Assembly: GCF_027497235.1 (NCBI RefSeq)
Contig: NZ_CP114902.1
Location: 3,547,501 to 3,611,500, forward strand
Direction: 5' to 3'
DNA: 64,000 bases
DNA from: Micromonospora sp. WMMD1128
Lineage (GTDB): Bacteria; Actinomycetota; Actinomycetes; Mycobacteriales; Micromonosporaceae
Shown piece by piece: positions 1 to 45,800 of the stretch (its first letter is position 1; the number at the start of each line of letters is the position of its first letter). The position numbers were made by a program, and so were the translations under genes. The notes beneath the pieces were generated by a model. It did not search any database. It was not told where the DNA came from and worked only from the letters and a program-made list of their open reading frames with translations.

Positions 1-3000
1 GCACGGCACCGGCACCACCCTCGGCGACCCGATCGAAGCCCAGGCGCTGCTGGCCACGTACGGGCAGGACCGGCCCGACGACCAGCCGCTGTGGCTCGGC
101 TCGCTGAAGTCCAACATCGGGCACGCGCAGGCCGCCGCCGGCATCGGCGGGGTGATCAAGATGGTGCAGGCCATGCGTCACGGCGTGCTGCCGCAGACGC
201 TGCACGTCGACGAGCCGTCCCCGCACATCGACTGGGACGCCGGGAGCGTCGCCCTGCTCACCGAGTCGCGGGCCTGGCCGGACACCGGCCGGCCGCGCCG
301 GTCCGCGGTGTCGTCGTTCGGCATCAGCGGCACCAACGCGCACCTCGTCCTGGAGCAAGGCCCGGCTCCGGCGGCGCCGTCCGGCGAGGGCGCGGCCGGC
401 TCGCCGGTGGGGTCACCGTGGTTGCTCTCCGGGCTGACGCCGGAGGCGCTGCGGGACAACGCCGACCGGCTGCGCGACCACCTCGACGGCCACGCGGACG
501 CCGACATCGCCCACACCCTCGCCCGCCGCGCCCAGCACACCCACCGCGCGGTCATCCTCGCCGACCACCGCGAAGCGCTCACCGCCCTCGCCACCGACAA
601 CCCCCACCCCGCACTGGTACGCGGCACCGCGCGCCCGGCCGGGAAGGTCGCATTTTTGTGCACCGGCCAGGGCAGCCAGCACCCGGAGATGGCGCACCGC
701 GACGAGCCGGTCTTCGTCGAAACCTTCGACGCGGTCTGCGTCGAACTGGACAAGCACCTGGACCGGCCGCTGCGCGAGGCCATGGTCGACGCGGTCCACG
801 AAACCCGCTACACCCAACCCGCCCTGTTCGCCACGCACGTCGCCCTGCACGCCCTGGTCACGAGCTGGGGGATCACGCCGGACTACCTGACCGGGCACTC
901 GATCGGTGAGTTGTCCGCCGCGCACCTCGCCGGAGTTCTGAGCCTGCCCGACGCCGCGCTGCTCGTCACCGCCCGGGGACGACTCATGCAGGCCGCCACC
1001 TCAGGCGGCGCGATGATCGCGATCGAGGCCACCGAGGACGAGCTGACGCCGATGCTCGACCCGGAGAAGGTGTCCATCGCCGGACTGAACTCGCCCACCA
1101 GCACCGTCATCTCCGGCGACGTCGACGCCGTCACGCAGATCGCCGTGCACTGGGCCGGGCAGGGACGACGCACCAAGAAGCTGACCACCTCACACGCCTT
1201 CCACTCCCCCCACATGGACCCCATCCTGGACGAGTTCCAGGCCATCGCGCAGACCGTCACCTACCACCCGGCGACGATCCCCGTCATCTCCAACCGGACC
1301 GGCGAGATCGCCCCGCCCTTCGACGCCGGCTACTGGACCCGACACATCCGCGACGCCGTCCGCTACCGGGACATGGTCTCCACCCTGGATGCCGCCGGGG
1401 TCACCACCTACCTCGAACTCGGACCCGACAACACCCTCAGCGCCCTCACCCACGCCTGCCTCCCCGAGGACACCACCGCCACCATCACCGCCGCCCACCT
1501 CGGCCACCACGCCCACGCCGCGCTCCACGCGGCGGGGCGCGAGACGGTCTGGACCACCACGCCCCCGCCCGGCCGGCACCTCGACCTGCCCACCTACGCC
1601 TTCCAGCACCAGCCGTTCTGGCTCGCCGCACCGGCCACCCCGCGCGACCCGAGCAGCCTCGGCCAGCACGACGCCACCCACCCGTTGCTCCAGGCCGAGG
1701 TGGAACTCCCCGACGGTGACGGCCGGCTCTACACCGGGCGGATCTCCCGGCGCTCCCACCCGTGGCTCGTCGAGCACGCCGTGCACGGCACCGTGGTCCT
1801 GCCCGGCGTCGCGTTCATCGACCTGCTCCTGGAGGTCGCCGACCGGATCGGCGCGGCGGCCGTCGAGGAGCTGACCCACCACGTCTTCCTCGCCGTGCCC
1901 GAGCAGGGCGCACTGCACCTGCGGGTCAGCACGGGCGCCGCGGAGGGCGGGCGGTGGAGGTTCACCGTCCACTCCCGACCGGAGGACGCCGCGCCGGGCG
2001 CCGCGTGGACCCGGCACGCCAGCGGCACGCTCACCGCCGAGACGCCCCGGCCCGCCGAAACGCTTGCGGCGTGGCCGCCGGCCAGCGCGTCCCCGCTCGA
2101 CACCGGAAGCTTCTACCGGGAGTTCGCCGAGCGCGGCTACCACTACGGACCGCTGTTCCAGGGCATGCGGGCGGCCTGGCGGGACGGCGAGACGATCTAC
2201 GCGGAGACCGGGCTGCCCGACGGGACCGGGCCGGAGGCGTACGGCGTGCACCCGGCCCTCTTCGACTCCTCGCTGCACCCGCTGAACTTCCGCTACGACG
2301 GCGGGACGGTGCGGCTGCCGTTCTCCTGGACCGGTGTCAGCCGGCACGCGATCGGCGCCACCGCGCTGCGGATCCGGGTCACCCCGGCCGGACCGGACAC
2401 GGTGTCGCTGCTGATGGCCGACCCGACCGGCGCGCCCGTGCTGGCGGTCGACGCCCTCACCATGCGCCCGGTCTCGCCGGAGCAACTTGCCGCGTCCCGT
2501 CCGGACGCCCGGCCGCCGCTGTACCGCCTCGCCTGGACCGCCGCGCCTCTGGCCGGGACCGCCGCGCCCGCGGCCGGGACCCACGCGGCGTCGGCCGGGG
2601 CAGCGGCGCTTGCCGTGCTCGGCGCGCCGGGTGCCGGTCCGGCCGGTGTGCCGGTCCACCCGGATCCGGCCGCGCTCGCCGACGCGGGCGCCGTACCGCC
2701 GATCGTGCTGGCCCCGCTGCCGTCCGCCACCGACCCGGACGACCGCACGCCGATCCGGGCGGCGCTCGACCTGATCCGGCACTGGCTGGCCGACGACCGG
2801 CTGGACGGCAGCCGGCTGGTGCTGCTGACCCGGGGCGCGATCGCCACCGAGGACGCCGAGGACGTCACCGACCTGCCCGCGGCGGCGGTGTGGGGTCTGG
2901 TGCGCAGCGCGCAGACCGAACATCCCGGCCGGTTCGTGCTCGCCGACGCCGACGCCGCCCTCGCGGATCTGGCACCGGAGCCGCTGGCCGAGGCGCTCGC

Positions 3001-4195
3001 GGCCGAGGAGCCGCAGATCGCGTTCCGCGCCGGCCGGGCCTTCGTCCCCCGACTGGTCACCACCGACCGCCCGGCCGAGCCGGTCGTCGAGGGCCGGTTC
3101 GACCCGGCCGGGACCGTCCTGATCACCGGCGGCACCGGGGCGCTGGGCGCGCTGCTGGCCCGGCACCTCGTCGTCCGGTACGGCGTGCGCCGGCTGCTGC
3201 TGACCAGCCGCCGCGGCCCGGACTCACCCGGCACCGGCCGGCTCGTCGAGGAGTTGGCGGAGCTGGGCGCGCACGCCGACGTCGCCGCCTGCGACACCGG
3301 CGACGGGGACCAACTCGCCGCACTGCTCGCCGCGATCCCGGACGCCCACCCGCTGACCGGGGTGATCCACGCCGCCGGCGTGCTGCGGGACGCCACCGTC
3401 GGCGCACTCGACGACGACGGCCTGGCGGCGGTGCTGGGCCCGAAGGCCGACGGCGCCTGGCACCTGCACCGGCTGACCGCGGACCGCCCGTTGGCGGCGT
3501 TCGTGCTCTACTCCTCGGTCGCCGCCACGATCGGCAGCGCCGGGCAGGCCAACTACGCCGCCGCGAACGCGTACCTGGACGGGCTCGCCGCCCACCGGCA
3601 CGCGCGCGGGCTGCCGGCGGCCTCGCTGGCCTGGGGGCTGTGGGCCCCGACTGACGGCGGCGGCATGGGCGCGGCGCTTCCGGACGCCGACTCCACCCGG
3701 ATCGGCCGGACCGGCGTGCTGCCGCTGCCCGCCGCGGAGGCGCTCGCGCTCTTCGACGCCGCGCTCGCCACCGGGGCGCCGACCCTGGTGCCCGCCCTGT
3801 TCGACCACGGCACGTTGCAGTCCCGGGCCGCCGCCGGTGGTCTGCCCCCGGTCTTCCGGGCGCTGGTGCGTGCCCCGCAGCGGCGGGCCGCCACCGACGC
3901 CGGGACCGGCGGCGCGGCGCTGCGCGGTCAGCTGGCCGGGCGGCCCGCGGGCGAGCAACTACGTACCGTCCTGCATCTGGTCCGCGCCCGGGTCGCCGAG
4001 GTGCTCGGCCACACCGACGTGGACCGGATCGACGCCTCCCGCGCGCTGCTGGAGATGGGCCTCGACTCGCTGACCGCGGTGGAGTTCCGCAACGCGCTGA
4101 GCGCGACGACCGGGCTGCGGTTGCCCGCCACCCTGGTCTTCGACTACCCGACGCCGGCGGCGATCGCCGAGTTCGTGCACGGACGCCTCGCCGAC
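1..4195 (+). other. PKS1 module A: partial KS, AT (malonyl), DH, KR, ACP
   Basis: Only the last part of the KS is present. The AT has GHSIGE with the nucleophile Ser codon at 899 and HAFH at about 1193, the usual malonyl-CoA signature. The DH has [10 protein letters not shown] (His codon 1775) and HPALFD, so it looks active. The KR has GGTGALG, a Ser and the YAAAN catalytic motif. Its stereo-motif reads L-R-D rather than L-D-D but keeps the final Asp typical of B-type ketoreductases. The ACP Ser is at 4067. The predicted product of this module is an enoyl (CH=CH) unit. Confidence 0.9.
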
Positions 4196-7100
4196 GCCCC
4201 GGCGAACCGGGCCGTCGCCGTGGCACCCGCCCGCGCCACGGGTCCCGACGACGAGGCGATCGCCATCGTCGGCATGGCCTGCCGGTTCCCGGGCGGCGCG
4301 GACACCCCCGAGGCGTTGTGGGAGCTGCTCGCCGGCGGGGTCGACGCGGTCGGGGTTTTCCCGGACGGACGGGGCTGGGACGTCGACGACCTCTACGACC
4401 CCGACCCGGACGCCAGCGGCAAGACGTACGTGCGGCACGGTGGTTTCCTACGCGACGCGGACCGCTTCGACCCGGAGTTCTTCGGGATCAGCCCACGGGA
4501 GGCGCTCGCCATCGACCCGCAGCAGCGGCTGCTGCTGGAAACCTCGTGGGAGGCCCTGGAACGCGCCGGTATCGACCCGGCGACGCTGCGGGGCACCGCC
4601 ACCGGCGTCTTCGCCGGGGTGTCCGCCCACGAATACCTGTCGCTGCTGCACACCGGCGGTGAGGGCGTCGAGGGTCACCTGCTGACCGGCACGACGACGA
4701 GCGTGGCGTCGGGCCGGATCGCCTACACGTTCGGTCTGGAGGGCCCGGCGGTCACCGTCGACACCGCGTGTTCGTCGTCGCTGGTCGCGATGCACCTGGC
4801 CGGTCAGGCGTTGCGCGGCGGCGAGTGCGATCTTGCGTTGGCCGGTGGGGCGGCGGTGATGTCGACGCCGGGCATGTTCATCGAGTTCAGCCGGCAGCGC
4901 GGGCTCGCCCCGGACGGGAGGGCGAAGTCCTTCGCCGCGGGCGCGAACGGCACCGCCTGGGCCGAGGGCGCCGCCATGCTCCTGCTCGAACGGCTCTCCG
5001 ACGCCCGCCGCAACAACCACCCGGTCCTCGCCGTCATCCGCGGGTCGGCGGTCAACCAGGACGGCGCCAGCAACGGCCTCACCGCACCCAACGGCCCGTC
5101 CCAGCAACGTGTCATCCGCCAGGCCCTGGCCAACGCCCGGCTCACCCCCGCCGACGTCGACGCCGTCGAGGCGCACGGCACCGGCACCACCCTCGGCGAC
5201 CCCATCGAAGCCCAGGCGCTGCTCGCCACGTACGGCCAGGACCGGCCCGCCGACCGGCCCCTGTGGCTGGGGTCGATCAAGTCGAACATCGGCCACGCGC
5301 AGGCCGCCGCCGGCATCGGCGGGGTGGTGAAGATGGTGCAGGCGCTGCGCCACGACCTGCTCCCGCAGACGCTGCACGTCGACGAGCCGTCCCCGCACGT
5401 CGACTGGGATTCCGGCGACGTCGCGCTGCTCACCGAGGCCCAACCGTGGAAGCGCAACGGGTCACCGCGCCGGGCCGGCGTCTCGTCGTTCGGCATCAGC
5501 GGCACCAACGCCCACCTCATCATCGAGGAAGCACCGGACGTGGAGGGGCCGGAGCCGGCCGGGACGCCGGTGCCGTGGTTGCTCTCCGGCCGCACGGCGG
5601 AGGCGCTGCGGGAGTCCGCCGCGCGGCTGCGCGAGCACGTCGACGGCCACGCGGACGCGGACGTCGCCCACACCCTCGCCCGCCGCGCCCAGCACACCCA
5701 CCGCGCGGTCATCCTCGACGACCACCGCGAAGCGCTCACCGCGCTCGCCGCCGACAACCCCCACCCCGCACTGGTACGCGGCATCGCGCGCCCGGCCGGG
5801 AAGGTCGCCTTCCTGTGCACCGGCCAGGGCAGCCAACACCCCGAGATGGCGCACCGCGAAGAACCCGTCTTCGTCGAAGCCTTCGACCGGGTGTGCGTCG
5901 AACTGGACAAGCACCTCGACCGGCCGCTGCGCGAGGCCATGGTCGACGCCGTCCACGAGACCCGCTACACCCAACCCGCCCTGTTCGCCACGCACGTGGC
6001 AATGCACGCTTTGGTCACCAGTTGGGGCATCGCCCCGGACTACCTCACCGGACACTCGATCGGCGAGCTGTCCGCCGCCCACCTCGCCGGCGTGCTCAGC
6101 CTCCCCGACGCCGCCCTGCTGGTCACCGCCCGAGGACGACTCATGCAAGCCGCCACACCCGGCGGCGCGATGATCGCCATCGAGGCCACCGAAGACGAGC
6201 TGACGCCGATGCTCGACCCGGAGAAGGTCTCCATCGCCGGACTCAACTCCCCCACCAGCACCGTCATCTCCGGCGACACCGACGCCGTCACCGCGATCGC
6301 CGTGCACTGGGCCGGACGAGGGCGGCGCACCAAGAAACTGACCACCTCACACGCCTTCCACTCCCCCCACATGGACCCCATCCTGGACGAATTCCAGGCC
6401 ATCGCCGACAGCGTCACCTACCACCCCGCCACCATCCCGGTCATCTCCAACCGCACCGGAGACATCGCCCCAGCCTTCGACGCCGCCTACTGGACCCGAC
6501 ACATCCGCGACGCCGTCCGCTACCGCGACATGATCACCACCCTGGATGCCGCCGGGGTCACCACCTACCTCGAACTCGGACCCGACAACACCCTCAGCGC
6601 CCTCACCCACGCCTGCCTCCCCGAGGACACCACCGCCACCATCACCGCCGCCCACCTCGGCCAGCACGCCCACGCCGCGCTCCACGCCGCCGGACACCAC
6701 ACCACCTGGACCACCACCACACCCGCCGGCCGACACACCGACCTGCCCACCTACCCCTTCCAACGCCAGCCCTACTGGCTGCGCCCGGCCACCACCGGCA
6801 CCGCCGCGAGCCTCGGCCTGGCCACCGCCGACCACCCGCTGTTGTCGGCCGCGACCGAGCTGCCCGACGGCGGCCACCTCTTCACCGGTCGGATCGGCCT
6901 CGCCACCCACGCCTGGCTGGCCGACCACGCCATCCACGACGCGGTCCTGCTCCCGGCGACCGGCTTCGTCGAGCTGGCGCTGTACGCCGCCGGCCAGGCC
7001 GGGGCGGACGGCGTCGGGGAGCTGACGCTTGAGGCCCCGCTGATCCTGCCCGAGCAGGGGGCCGTCCACCTGCGGGTGCAGGTCGGCCCGGCCGGCGACG

Positions 7101-9535
7101 ACGGCGACCGCACGCTCACCATCCACTCCCGGCCGGAGAAGGCCCCGGCCGGCACCGAATGGACCACCCACGCCACCGGCACCGCGACCGACGCCGCGAC
7201 CGCCGCCCCCGAGGACACCGCCGCGCCCCCGACCGCCGAGAGCGTGCGGCTCGACGGCCTGTACGACGCGCTCGCGGTCCGCGGTTACGGCTACGGGGCC
7301 CGCTTCCGCGGCCTGGAAGCGGTGTGGCGGGACGGCGAGACGCTCTACGCCGACGTCGCCCTGCCCGCCGGGACGGACCCGGCCGGGTACGGCGTACACC
7401 CGGCCCTGCTGGACGCGGCCCTGCACCCGATGCTGCTGGACGTCGCCGCGCGCGACAACGGCGCGGACGGGGAGATCCTGCTGCCGTTCGCGTGGAGCGG
7501 CGTGACCCTGCACGCGACCGGGGCCACCCGGTTCCGGCTGCGGGTCACCCCGACCGGCCCGGACACGGTGACCCTGACCGCGGTCGACGGCGCCGGCGCC
7601 CCGGTGGTGCGGGTCGAGTCGCTGACCGCCCGGCCGGTCACCCGGGCGCAGATCGCCGGCGCCCGGGTCGCGGTCGCCGACCCGCTGTACGCGACGACCT
7701 GGACCGCCGCCGGCGCGGGTGACGCCGGTCCGGACCGGATCGGCGCGCTGCGGGAGCTGCCGGGCGCGACCGTCTACCGGGATCCGGACGAGGTGGCCGG
7801 GGACACCGGCCGGCCGCCGGTGGTGGTGGCAGTGGTGCCGCCCGGCCGGACCGCCGCCGACCACGGGCCCACCGAGGACGTCCTGCGACTGGTGCAGGGG
7901 TGGCTCAGCGACGACCGGCTCGACGACACCCGGCTGGCGATCGTCACGAGCGGGGCGGTCTCCACCCGTACCGGGGAAGATGTCCTTGATCTTTCGGCCG
8001 CCGCCGTCTGGGGGCTGGTGCGCACCGCGCAGAGCGAGCACCCGGACCGGTTCTGGCTGCTCGACTCGGACGTGCCGGCGGCGGCGCTGCCGGCGGACCT
8101 GCTCCGGCGGGCCCTGGCCGGCGCGGAGCCGCAACTGGCGATCCGGGCCGGGGAGATCGTGGTGCCCCGGCTGGCGGCCGTGCCGCCGGCCGGGGGTGAC
8201 GCGCCGGCGCTCGACCCGGACGGCACGGTGCTCATCACCGGCGGCACGGGTGCGCTCGGCGCGCTCCTGGCCCGGCACCTGATCACCGCGCACGGCGCCC
8301 GGCGGCTGCTGCTGACCGGCCGCCGAGGACCGGCCGCGTCCGGCGCGGCGGAGCTGCGTGCCGAGCTGTCCGCGCTCGGCGCCGAGGTCACCATCGCCGC
8401 CTGCGACGCCGCGGACCGGGGCGAGCTGGCGGCGCTGCTGGCCGGACGGCGACTGACCGCGGTGGTGCACGCGGCCGGGGTGCTCGACGACGGCATGGTG
8501 ACCGGCCTGAACCCGCGCCGGCTGGCCACCGCGATGCGACCCAAGGTGGACGCGGCGTGGCACCTGCACGAGCTGACCCAGGGGCACGACCTGGCGGCGT
8601 TCGTCATGTACTCGTCGGTCTCCGGCACGCTCGGCGGTCCGGGACAGGCGAACTACGCGGCGGCGAACGCCTGGATGGACGGCCTCGCCGCGTACCGGCA
8701 CGCCCGAGGGCTGCCCGCCAGCTCGCTTGCCTGGGGCCTGTGGGCGGCGGGCATGGGTGAGACGCTCGACCCGGCCGGCGCGGCCCGGATCGCGGCGTCC
8801 GGCGTGGTGCCGCTGACCGCCGCGCAGGGGCTGGCGTTCTTCGACGCCGCGTTGCGGCTGCCGGAGCGGCCCGCCCTGGTGCCGGTCCGGCTCGACCTGA
8901 CCCGGCTGCGCGCCCGGGCCTCGGCGGGGACGGTGCCGCCGCTGCTGCGGGGCCTGGTCCGGGCGCCGGCCCGGCGGATCGCGCAGACGGCCGCGGCGGA
9001 CGCCGAGGCGTTGGCTCGGCGGCTGGCGACGCTCGGCGACGACGACCGGCGCCGGGTCCTGCTGGACCTGGTCCGCGGCACGATGGCCGCCGCGCTCGGG
9101 CACGACCGGCCGGAGAGCATCGAGGCGGAGCGCGGCTTCCTCGACATGGGCTTCGACTCGCTGACCGCGGTGCAGTTCCGCAACCGGCTGGCCGGGGCGG
9201 TGGGGGTACGGCTGCCGGCGACCGTCCTGTTCGACTACCCGACGCCCACCGCGCTGGCCGGGCACCTGCTCGGCCGGGTCGTCCCGGCACCGACCGCCAC
9301 CGGCCCGGTCGGAGCGCCCGCGGACGGCTCACCGCTGGCCGACCTGGACCGGTTGGAGGCGCGGATGCCCGGCCTGGGACCGGACGCGCTCGGCCCGCTC
9401 GCCACCCGCCTGCAGACCCTGCTCGCCCGGGTGCACGCCGCCCGGAGCGACGGCGCGTCGGTCGCCGACCGCATCGACACCGCAAGCGACGACGAGATGT
9501 TCGACCTGATCGACAAAGAGCTCGGCATCTCCTGA
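1..9535 (+). CDS. Modular type I PKS, 5'-partial (PKS1): (KS)-AT-DH-KR-ACP / KS-AT-DH-KR-ACP / docking
   Basis: This cytoplasmic megasynthase extends an acyl chain with two malonyl units. The open frame starts at base 2, already inside a KS ([10 protein letters not shown], then KSNIGH), so the gene begins upstream; 3177 residues are visible. Module 1 has AT about 640-1560, DH 1678-2500, KR 3107-3680 and ACP 3958-4165. Module 2 has KS 4250-5530, AT 5800-6780, DH 6830-7680, KR 8215-8790 and ACP 9040-9260. Residues 9330-9535 form a C-terminal docking region with a helical stretch and an acidic tail ending [12 protein letters not shown]. There is no ER and no thioesterase. The stop is followed after 43 bp by the next PKS on the same strand, so the genes are probably co-transcribed. 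What lies upstream of base 1 is unknown. Confidence 0.97.
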   Translation, partial: HGTGTTLGDPIEAQALLATYGQDRPDDQPLWLGSLKSNIGHAQAAAGIGGVIKMVQAMRHGVLPQTLHVDEPSPHIDWDAGSVALLTESRAWPDTGRPRRSAVSSFGISGTNAHLVLEQGPAPAAPSGEGAAGSPVGSPWLLSGLTPEALRDNADRLRDHLDGHADADIAHTLARRAQHTHRAVILADHREALTALATDNPHPALVRGTARPAGKVAFLCTGQGSQHPEMAHRDEPVFVETFDAVCVELDKHLDRPLREAMVDAVHETRYTQPALFATHVALHALVTSWGITPDYLTGHSIGELSAAHLAGVLSLPDAALLVTARGRLMQAATSGGAMIAIEATEDELTPMLDPEKVSIAGLNSPTSTVISGDVDAVTQIAVHWAGQGRRTKKLTTSHAFHSPHMDPILDEFQAIAQTVTYHPATIPVISNRTGEIAPPFDAGYWTRHIRDAVRYRDMVSTLDAAGVTTYLELGPDNTLSALTHACLPEDTTATITAAHLGHHAHAALHAAGRETVWTTTPPPGRHLDLPTYAFQHQPFWLAAPATPRDPSSLGQHDATHPLLQAEVELPDGDGRLYTGRISRRSHPWLVEHAVHGTVVLPGVAFIDLLLEVADRIGAAAVEELTHHVFLAVPEQGALHLRVSTGAAEGGRWRFTVHSRPEDAAPGAAWTRHASGTLTAETPRPAETLAAWPPASASPLDTGSFYREFAERGYHYGPLFQGMRAAWRDGETIYAETGLPDGTGPEAYGVHPALFDSSLHPLNFRYDGGTVRLPFSWTGVSRHAIGATALRIRVTPAGPDTVSLLMADPTGAPVLAVDALTMRPVSPEQLAASRPDARPPLYRLAWTAAPLAGTAAPAAGTHAASAGAAALAVLGAPGAGPAGVPVHPDPAALADAGAVPPIVLAPLPSATDPDDRTPIRAALDLIRHWLADDRLDGSRLVLLTRGAIATEDAEDVTDLPAAAVWGLVRSAQTEHPGRFVLADADAALADLAPEPLAEALAAEEPQIAFRAGRAFVPRLVTTDRPAEPVVEGRFDPAGTVLITGGTGALGALLARHLVVRYGVRRLLLTSRRGPDSPGTGRLVEELAELGAHADVAACDTGDGDQLAALLAAIPDAHPLTGVIHAAGVLRDATVGALDDDGLAAVLGPKADGAWHLHRLTADRPLAAFVLYSSVAATIGSAGQANYAAANAYLDGLAAHRHARGLPAASLAWGLWAPTDGGGMGAALPDADSTRIGRTGVLPLPAAEALALFDAALATGAPTLVPALFDHGTLQSRAAAGGLPPVFRALVRAPQRRAATDAGTGGAALRGQLAGRPAGEQLRTVLHLVRARVAEVLGHTDVDRIDASRALLEMGLDSLTAVEFRNALSATTGLRLPATLVFDYPTPAAIAEFVHGRLADAPANRAVAVAPARATGPDDEAIAIVGMACRFPGGADTPEALWELLAGGVDAVGVFPDGRGWDVDDLYDPDPDASGKTYVRHGGFLRDADRFDPEFFGISPREALAIDPQQRLLLETSWEALERAGIDPATLRGTATGVFAGVSAHEYLSLLHTGGEGVEGHLLTGTTTSVASGRIAYTFGLEGPAVTVDTACSSSLVAMHLAGQALRGGECDLALAGGAAVMSTPGMFIEFSRQRGLAPDGRAKSFAAGANGTAWAEGAAMLLLERLSDARRNNHPVLAVIRGSAVNQDGASNGLTAPNGPSQQRVIRQALANARLTPADVDAVEAHGTGTTLGDPIEAQALLATYGQDRPADRPLWLGSIKSNIGHAQAAAGIGGVVKMVQALRHDLLPQTLHVDEPSPHVDWDSGDVALLTEAQPWKRNGSPRRAGVSSFGISGTNAHLIIEEAPDVEGPEPAGTPVPWLLSGRTAEALRESAARLREHVDGHADADVAHTLARRAQHTHRAVILDDHREALTALAADNPHPALVRGIARPAGKVAFLCTGQGSQHPEMAHREEPVFVEAFDRVCVELDKHLDRPLREAMVDAVHETRYTQPALFATHVAMHALVTSWGIAPDYLTGHSIGELSAAHLAGVLSLPDAALLVTARGRLMQAATPGGAMIAIEATEDELTPMLDPEKVSIAGLNSPTSTVISGDTDAVTAIAVHWAGRGRRTKKLTTSHAFHSPHMDPILDEFQAIADSVTYHPATIPVISNRTGDIAPAFDAAYWTRHIRDAVRYRDMITTLDAAGVTTYLELGPDNTLSALTHACLPEDTTATITAAHLGQHAHAALHAAGHHTTWTTTTPAGRHTDLPTYPFQRQPYWLRPATTGTAASLGLATADHPLLSAATELPDGGHLFTGRIGLATHAWLADHAIHDAVLLPATGFVELALYAAGQAGADGVGELTLEAPLILPEQGAVHLRVQVGPAGDDGDRTLTIHSRPEKAPAGTEWTTHATGTATDAATAAPEDTAAPPTAESVRLDGLYDALAVRGYGYGARFRGLEAVWRDGETLYADVALPAGTDPAGYGVHPALLDAALHPMLLDVAARDNGADGEILLPFAWSGVTLHATGATRFRLRVTPTGPDTVTLTAVDGAGAPVVRVESLTARPVTRAQIAGARVAVADPLYATTWTAAGAGDAGPDRIGALRELPGATVYRDPDEVAGDTGRPPVVVAVVPPGRTAADHGPTEDVLRLVQGWLSDDRLDDTRLAIVTSGAVSTRTGEDVLDLSAAAVWGLVRTAQSEHPDRFWLLDSDVPAAALPADLLRRALAGAEPQLAIRAGEIVVPRLAAVPPAGGDAPALDPDGTVLITGGTGALGALLARHLITAHGARRLLLTGRRGPAASGAAELRAELSALGAEVTIAACDAADRGELAALLAGRRLTAVVHAAGVLDDGMVTGLNPRRLATAMRPKVDAAWHLHELTQGHDLAAFVMYSSVSGTLGGPGQANYAAANAWMDGLAAYRHARGLPASSLAWGLWAAGMGETLDPAGAARIAASGVVPLTAAQGLAFFDAALRLPERPALVPVRLDLTRLRARASAGTVPPLLRGLVRAPARRIAQTAAADAEALARRLATLGDDDRRRVLLDLVRGTMAAALGHDRPESIEAERGFLDMGFDSLTAVQFRNRLAGAVGVRLPATVLFDYPTPTALAGHLLGRVVPAPTATGPVGAPADGSPLADLDRLEARMPGLGPDALGPLATRLQTLLARVHAARSDGASVADRIDTASDDEMFDLIDKELGIS
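4250..9270 (+). other. PKS1 module B: KS, AT (malonyl), DH (HxxxD variant), KR, ACP
   Basis: The KS Cys codon is at 4769 (DTACSSS), with EAHGTGT and KSNIGH downstream. The AT has GHSIGE and HAFH, so malonyl-CoA. The DH reads [10 protein letters not shown]: the usual Gly of HxxxGxxxxP is Asp (codon 6938). The second catalytic motif, HPALLD, is intact. The KR has LDD and the Ser/Tyr/Asn set, so B-type and active. The unit formed is either an alkene or, if the altered DH is slow, a hydroxyl. Confidence 0.88.
6326..6729 (+). repeat. 404-bp block identical to 16887-17290 (AT of modules B and D)
   Basis: Reading the two stretches line by line shows no difference over about 404 bases, 10.56 kb apart. 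The similarity continues upstream with a few substitutions to the GHSIGE region. It covers HAFH and the C-terminal half of the malonyl AT. Synonymous sites are identical too, which indicates recent duplication or gene conversion rather than protein-level constraint. Confidence 0.9.
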
Positions 9536-9578
9536 CGTGACACCGCTCAGCACGCCGGATCCGGAGGAATGAAGGTTC

Positions 9579-31103
<21,525 letters not shown>

Positions 31104-31158
31104 CCACCCCGACCATCCCACGACGACCGCACCGACGACGAGATCCGGAGCACCTGTG

Positions 31159-42744
<11,586 letters not shown>

Positions 42745-42750
42745 GCGCGC

Positions 42751-42786
42751 CGGCCGGGCGCCGCGACCGTTCGCGGCGCCCGGCCG
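42751..42786 (+). terminator. Strong GC hairpin after PKS3 (16-bp stem, 4-nt loop)
   Basis: The left arm 42751-42766 and right arm 42771-42786 are perfectly complementary around the loop CCGT. It starts 6 bp after the PKS3 stop. No T-tract follows, as is common in actinomycete terminators. It may attenuate rather than end the PKS transcript, because PKS4 lies on the same strand. Confidence 0.75.
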
Positions 42787-42814
42787 ACGCAGCTGGCGCC
42801 CGGCCGACGCAGCT
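42775..42814 (+). repeat. Perfect 20-bp tandem direct repeat between PKS3 and PKS4
   Basis: GGCGCCCGGCCGACGCAGCT occurs at 42775-42794 and again at 42795-42814, with a partial third copy (AGCGCCCGGC) at 42817-42826. The first copy overlaps the right arm of the hairpin. TTAGCG then occurs at 42815 and 42837. The 150-bp gap is the longest among the PKS genes and could also hold a promoter for PKS4, but no clear -35/-10 pair was seen. Confidence 0.85.
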
Positions 42815-42894
42815 TTAGCGCCCGGCAAGCCGCCCGTTAGCGCAGGTCGGCAACCTGGAGCAGCCCGCTTCGACCGCTGGACGCTGGAGCTGCG

Positions 42895-45800
42895 ATGACG
42901 ACCTCGACCGACCAGATCGTTGCGGCCCTCCGGGCATCCCTGAAGGAGAACGAACAGCTACGTCGGCAACAGAGTCGGCTGGCCGACAGGTCCCGCGAGC
43001 CCATCGCGATCGTCGGGATGGCCTGCCGCTACCCGGGTGGGGTGCGCACCCCCGAGCAACTGTGGCGGCTGCTCCGCGACGAGACCGACGCGATCTCGGC
43101 GTTCCCCGACGACCGGGGCTGGGACACCGACGCCCTCTACGACCCGGACCCGGAGCGCACCGGCACCACGTACGCCCGCGAGGGCGGCTTCCTGCACGAC
43201 GCCGCCGACTTCGACGCGGACTTCTTCAGCATCAGCCCCCGCGAGGCCCTCACCATCGACCCGCAGCAGCGACTGCTGCTGGAGACCACGTGGGAGGCGC
43301 TCGAGGCGGGTGGCATCGACCCGGTGACGCTGCGCCGGAGCCGCACCGGCGTCTTCACCGGCGTGATGTACAACGACTACGGCGCCCGGATCCAGCCGAT
43401 GCCGCCGGAGTTCGAGGGCTTCATCGGCACCGGCAGCGCCGGCAGCATCGCCTCCGGCCGGATCGCCTACACGTTCGGCTTCGAGGGCCCGGCGGTGACC
43501 GTGGACACCGCCTGCTCGTCGTCGCTCGTCGCGGTGCACCTCGCGGTGCAGTCGCTGCGCCAGGGCGAGTGCACGCTCGCGCTGGCCGGCGGCGTGACGG
43601 TGATGGCCACGCCGCGGCTGTTCGTGGAGTTCAGCCGGCAGCGGGGGCTGGCGCCCGACGGCCGGTGCAAGCCGTTCGCGGCCGGCGCCGACGGCACCGG
43701 CTGGGGCGAGGGCGCCGGCCTGCTGCTGCTGGAACGGCTGTCGGACGCCGAACGCCACGGCCACCAGGTGCTCGCCGTCATCTCCGGCAGCGCGGTCAAC
43801 CAGGACGGCACCAGCAGTCAGCTCACCGCCCCGAACGGGCCGTCGCAGCGGCGGGTGATCCGCGACGCGCTGGCCGCGGCCCGCCTCGAACCGGGCGACG
43901 TGGACGCGGTGGAGGCGCACGGCACCGGCACCACGCTCGGCGACCCGATCGAGGCGCAGGCGCTGCTCGCCACGTACGGTCGGGACCGGCCCGCCGACCG
44001 GCCGCTGCGGCTCGGCTCGATCAAGTCGAACATCGGCCACGCCCAGGCCGCGGCCGGCGTCGCCGGGATCATCAAGATGGTGTTGGCCCTGCGGCACGGG
44101 ACGCTCCCGCGCACCCTGCACGTGGACGCGCCGAGCCCGCACGTGGACTGGACGGCCGGGGAGGTCGCGCTGCTGACCGAGGCCCGGTCGTGGCCGCGCG
44201 GGGAGCGGGTCCGCCGGGCCGGCGTGTCGTCGTTCGGCATCAGCGGCACCAACGCCCACGTCATCGTCGAGGAGGCCCCGGCGACGGAGGCGCCCAGCGG
44301 CGACGACACCGCGCCGACCCCCGCCCCCGGCGCCGCGCCGTGGCTGCTCTCCGCGCGGACCGCACCGGCCCTGCGGGCCCAGGCCGCGCGGCTGCGCGAC
44401 CTGGTCGCCGACCGGCCCGACCTGGACCCGGCCGGGATCGCCGCAGCGCTGGCCACCACCCGGGCCGTACTCGACCACCGGGCGGTCGTGCTCGCCGGCG
44501 ACCGGACGGCCGCGCTCGACGCGCTCGCCGCCGGTGACGCGCCGGCGGGCGTGGTGACCGGGGTGGCCGCCGGGGACCCGGGCCGGGTGGTCTTCGTCTT
44601 TCCCGGCCAGGGCTCGCAGTGGGTGGGCATGGCCGGTGGGCTGCTCGACGCCAGCCCCGAGTTCCGGAACCGGATCGCCGAGTGCGCCGAGGCGCTGCGC
44701 CCGCACACCGACTGGGACCTGCTGCCGGTGCTGCGCGACGAGCCGGGCGCGGCGTCCCTGGACCGGGTGGACGTGGTGCAGCCCGCGCTGTTCGCGGTGA
44801 TGGTCGCCCTCGCCCGGCTCTGGGAGTCGTACGGGGTGCGGCCGGACGCGGTCGTCGGGCACTCCCAGGGTGAGATCGCCGCCGCCCACATCGCCGGCGT
44901 GCTGAGCCTGCCGGACGCCGCCCGGGTGGTCGCGCTGCGCAGCCGCGCCCTCGGCGTGCTGGCCGGCACCGGCGCGATGGCCTCGATCCCGTTGCCCGCC
45001 GACCGGGTCGAGGCGCGGCTGGAGGCCGCCGGCGCGGTGACCATCGCCGCGGTCAACGGCCCGACCGCCACCGTGGTGGCCGGCACCCCGGAGGCCGTCG
45101 CCGCGCTCGTCGCCGCCGCACAGGCGGACGGGGTGGACGCCCGCACCGTCCCGGTGGACTACGCGTCGCACTGCGAGCACGTGGAGGCGGTCCGGGAGAC
45201 GCTGCTGACGAGCCTGGCCGGCATCACCCCACGGCCCGCGGAGATCGCGTTCTACTCCACGGTGGACGGCGAGGAGCCGGAGCCCGCCGTCCTGGACGCC
45301 GACTACTGGTACCGCAACCTGCGCCGGACGGTCCGGCTGGCGGACGTCACCCGGCTGCTGCACGAGCGCGGGCACCGGGTCTTCGTCGAGATCAGCCCGC
45401 ACCCGATCCTGACCGTGCCGATCCAGGAGACGCTCGACGAGCGGGCCGACGCGGCGCCGGGACTCACCCTCGGCACCCTGCGCCGCGACGAGGGCGACCT
45501 CGTCCGCTTCCACGCCTCGCTGGCCCGGGCGTACGTCGGCGGCGTACCCGTCGACTGGCGGATCCCGTCCGGACCGCGCGTCGACCTGCCCACCTACGCC
45601 TTCCAGCGCGACCGGTTCTGGCTGCCGACGCCGTCCGGGGCCGGCGACGTCACCTCGGCCGGCCTCACCGCCACCACGCATCCGCTGCTCGGCGCCGCCG
45701 TCCCGCTCGCCGACGGGGACGCGACGGTGCTCACCGGGCGTCTGTCGCTGCACGCCCAGCCGTGGCTGGCCCAGCACGCGGTCTTCGGCCGGATCCTGCT

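Noticed and set aside
42775..42826. Tandem repeats considered as a CRISPR array or attachment site
   Set aside because: There are only two perfect copies and one partial copy, without spacers, no cas gene, no integrase and no tRNA nearby.
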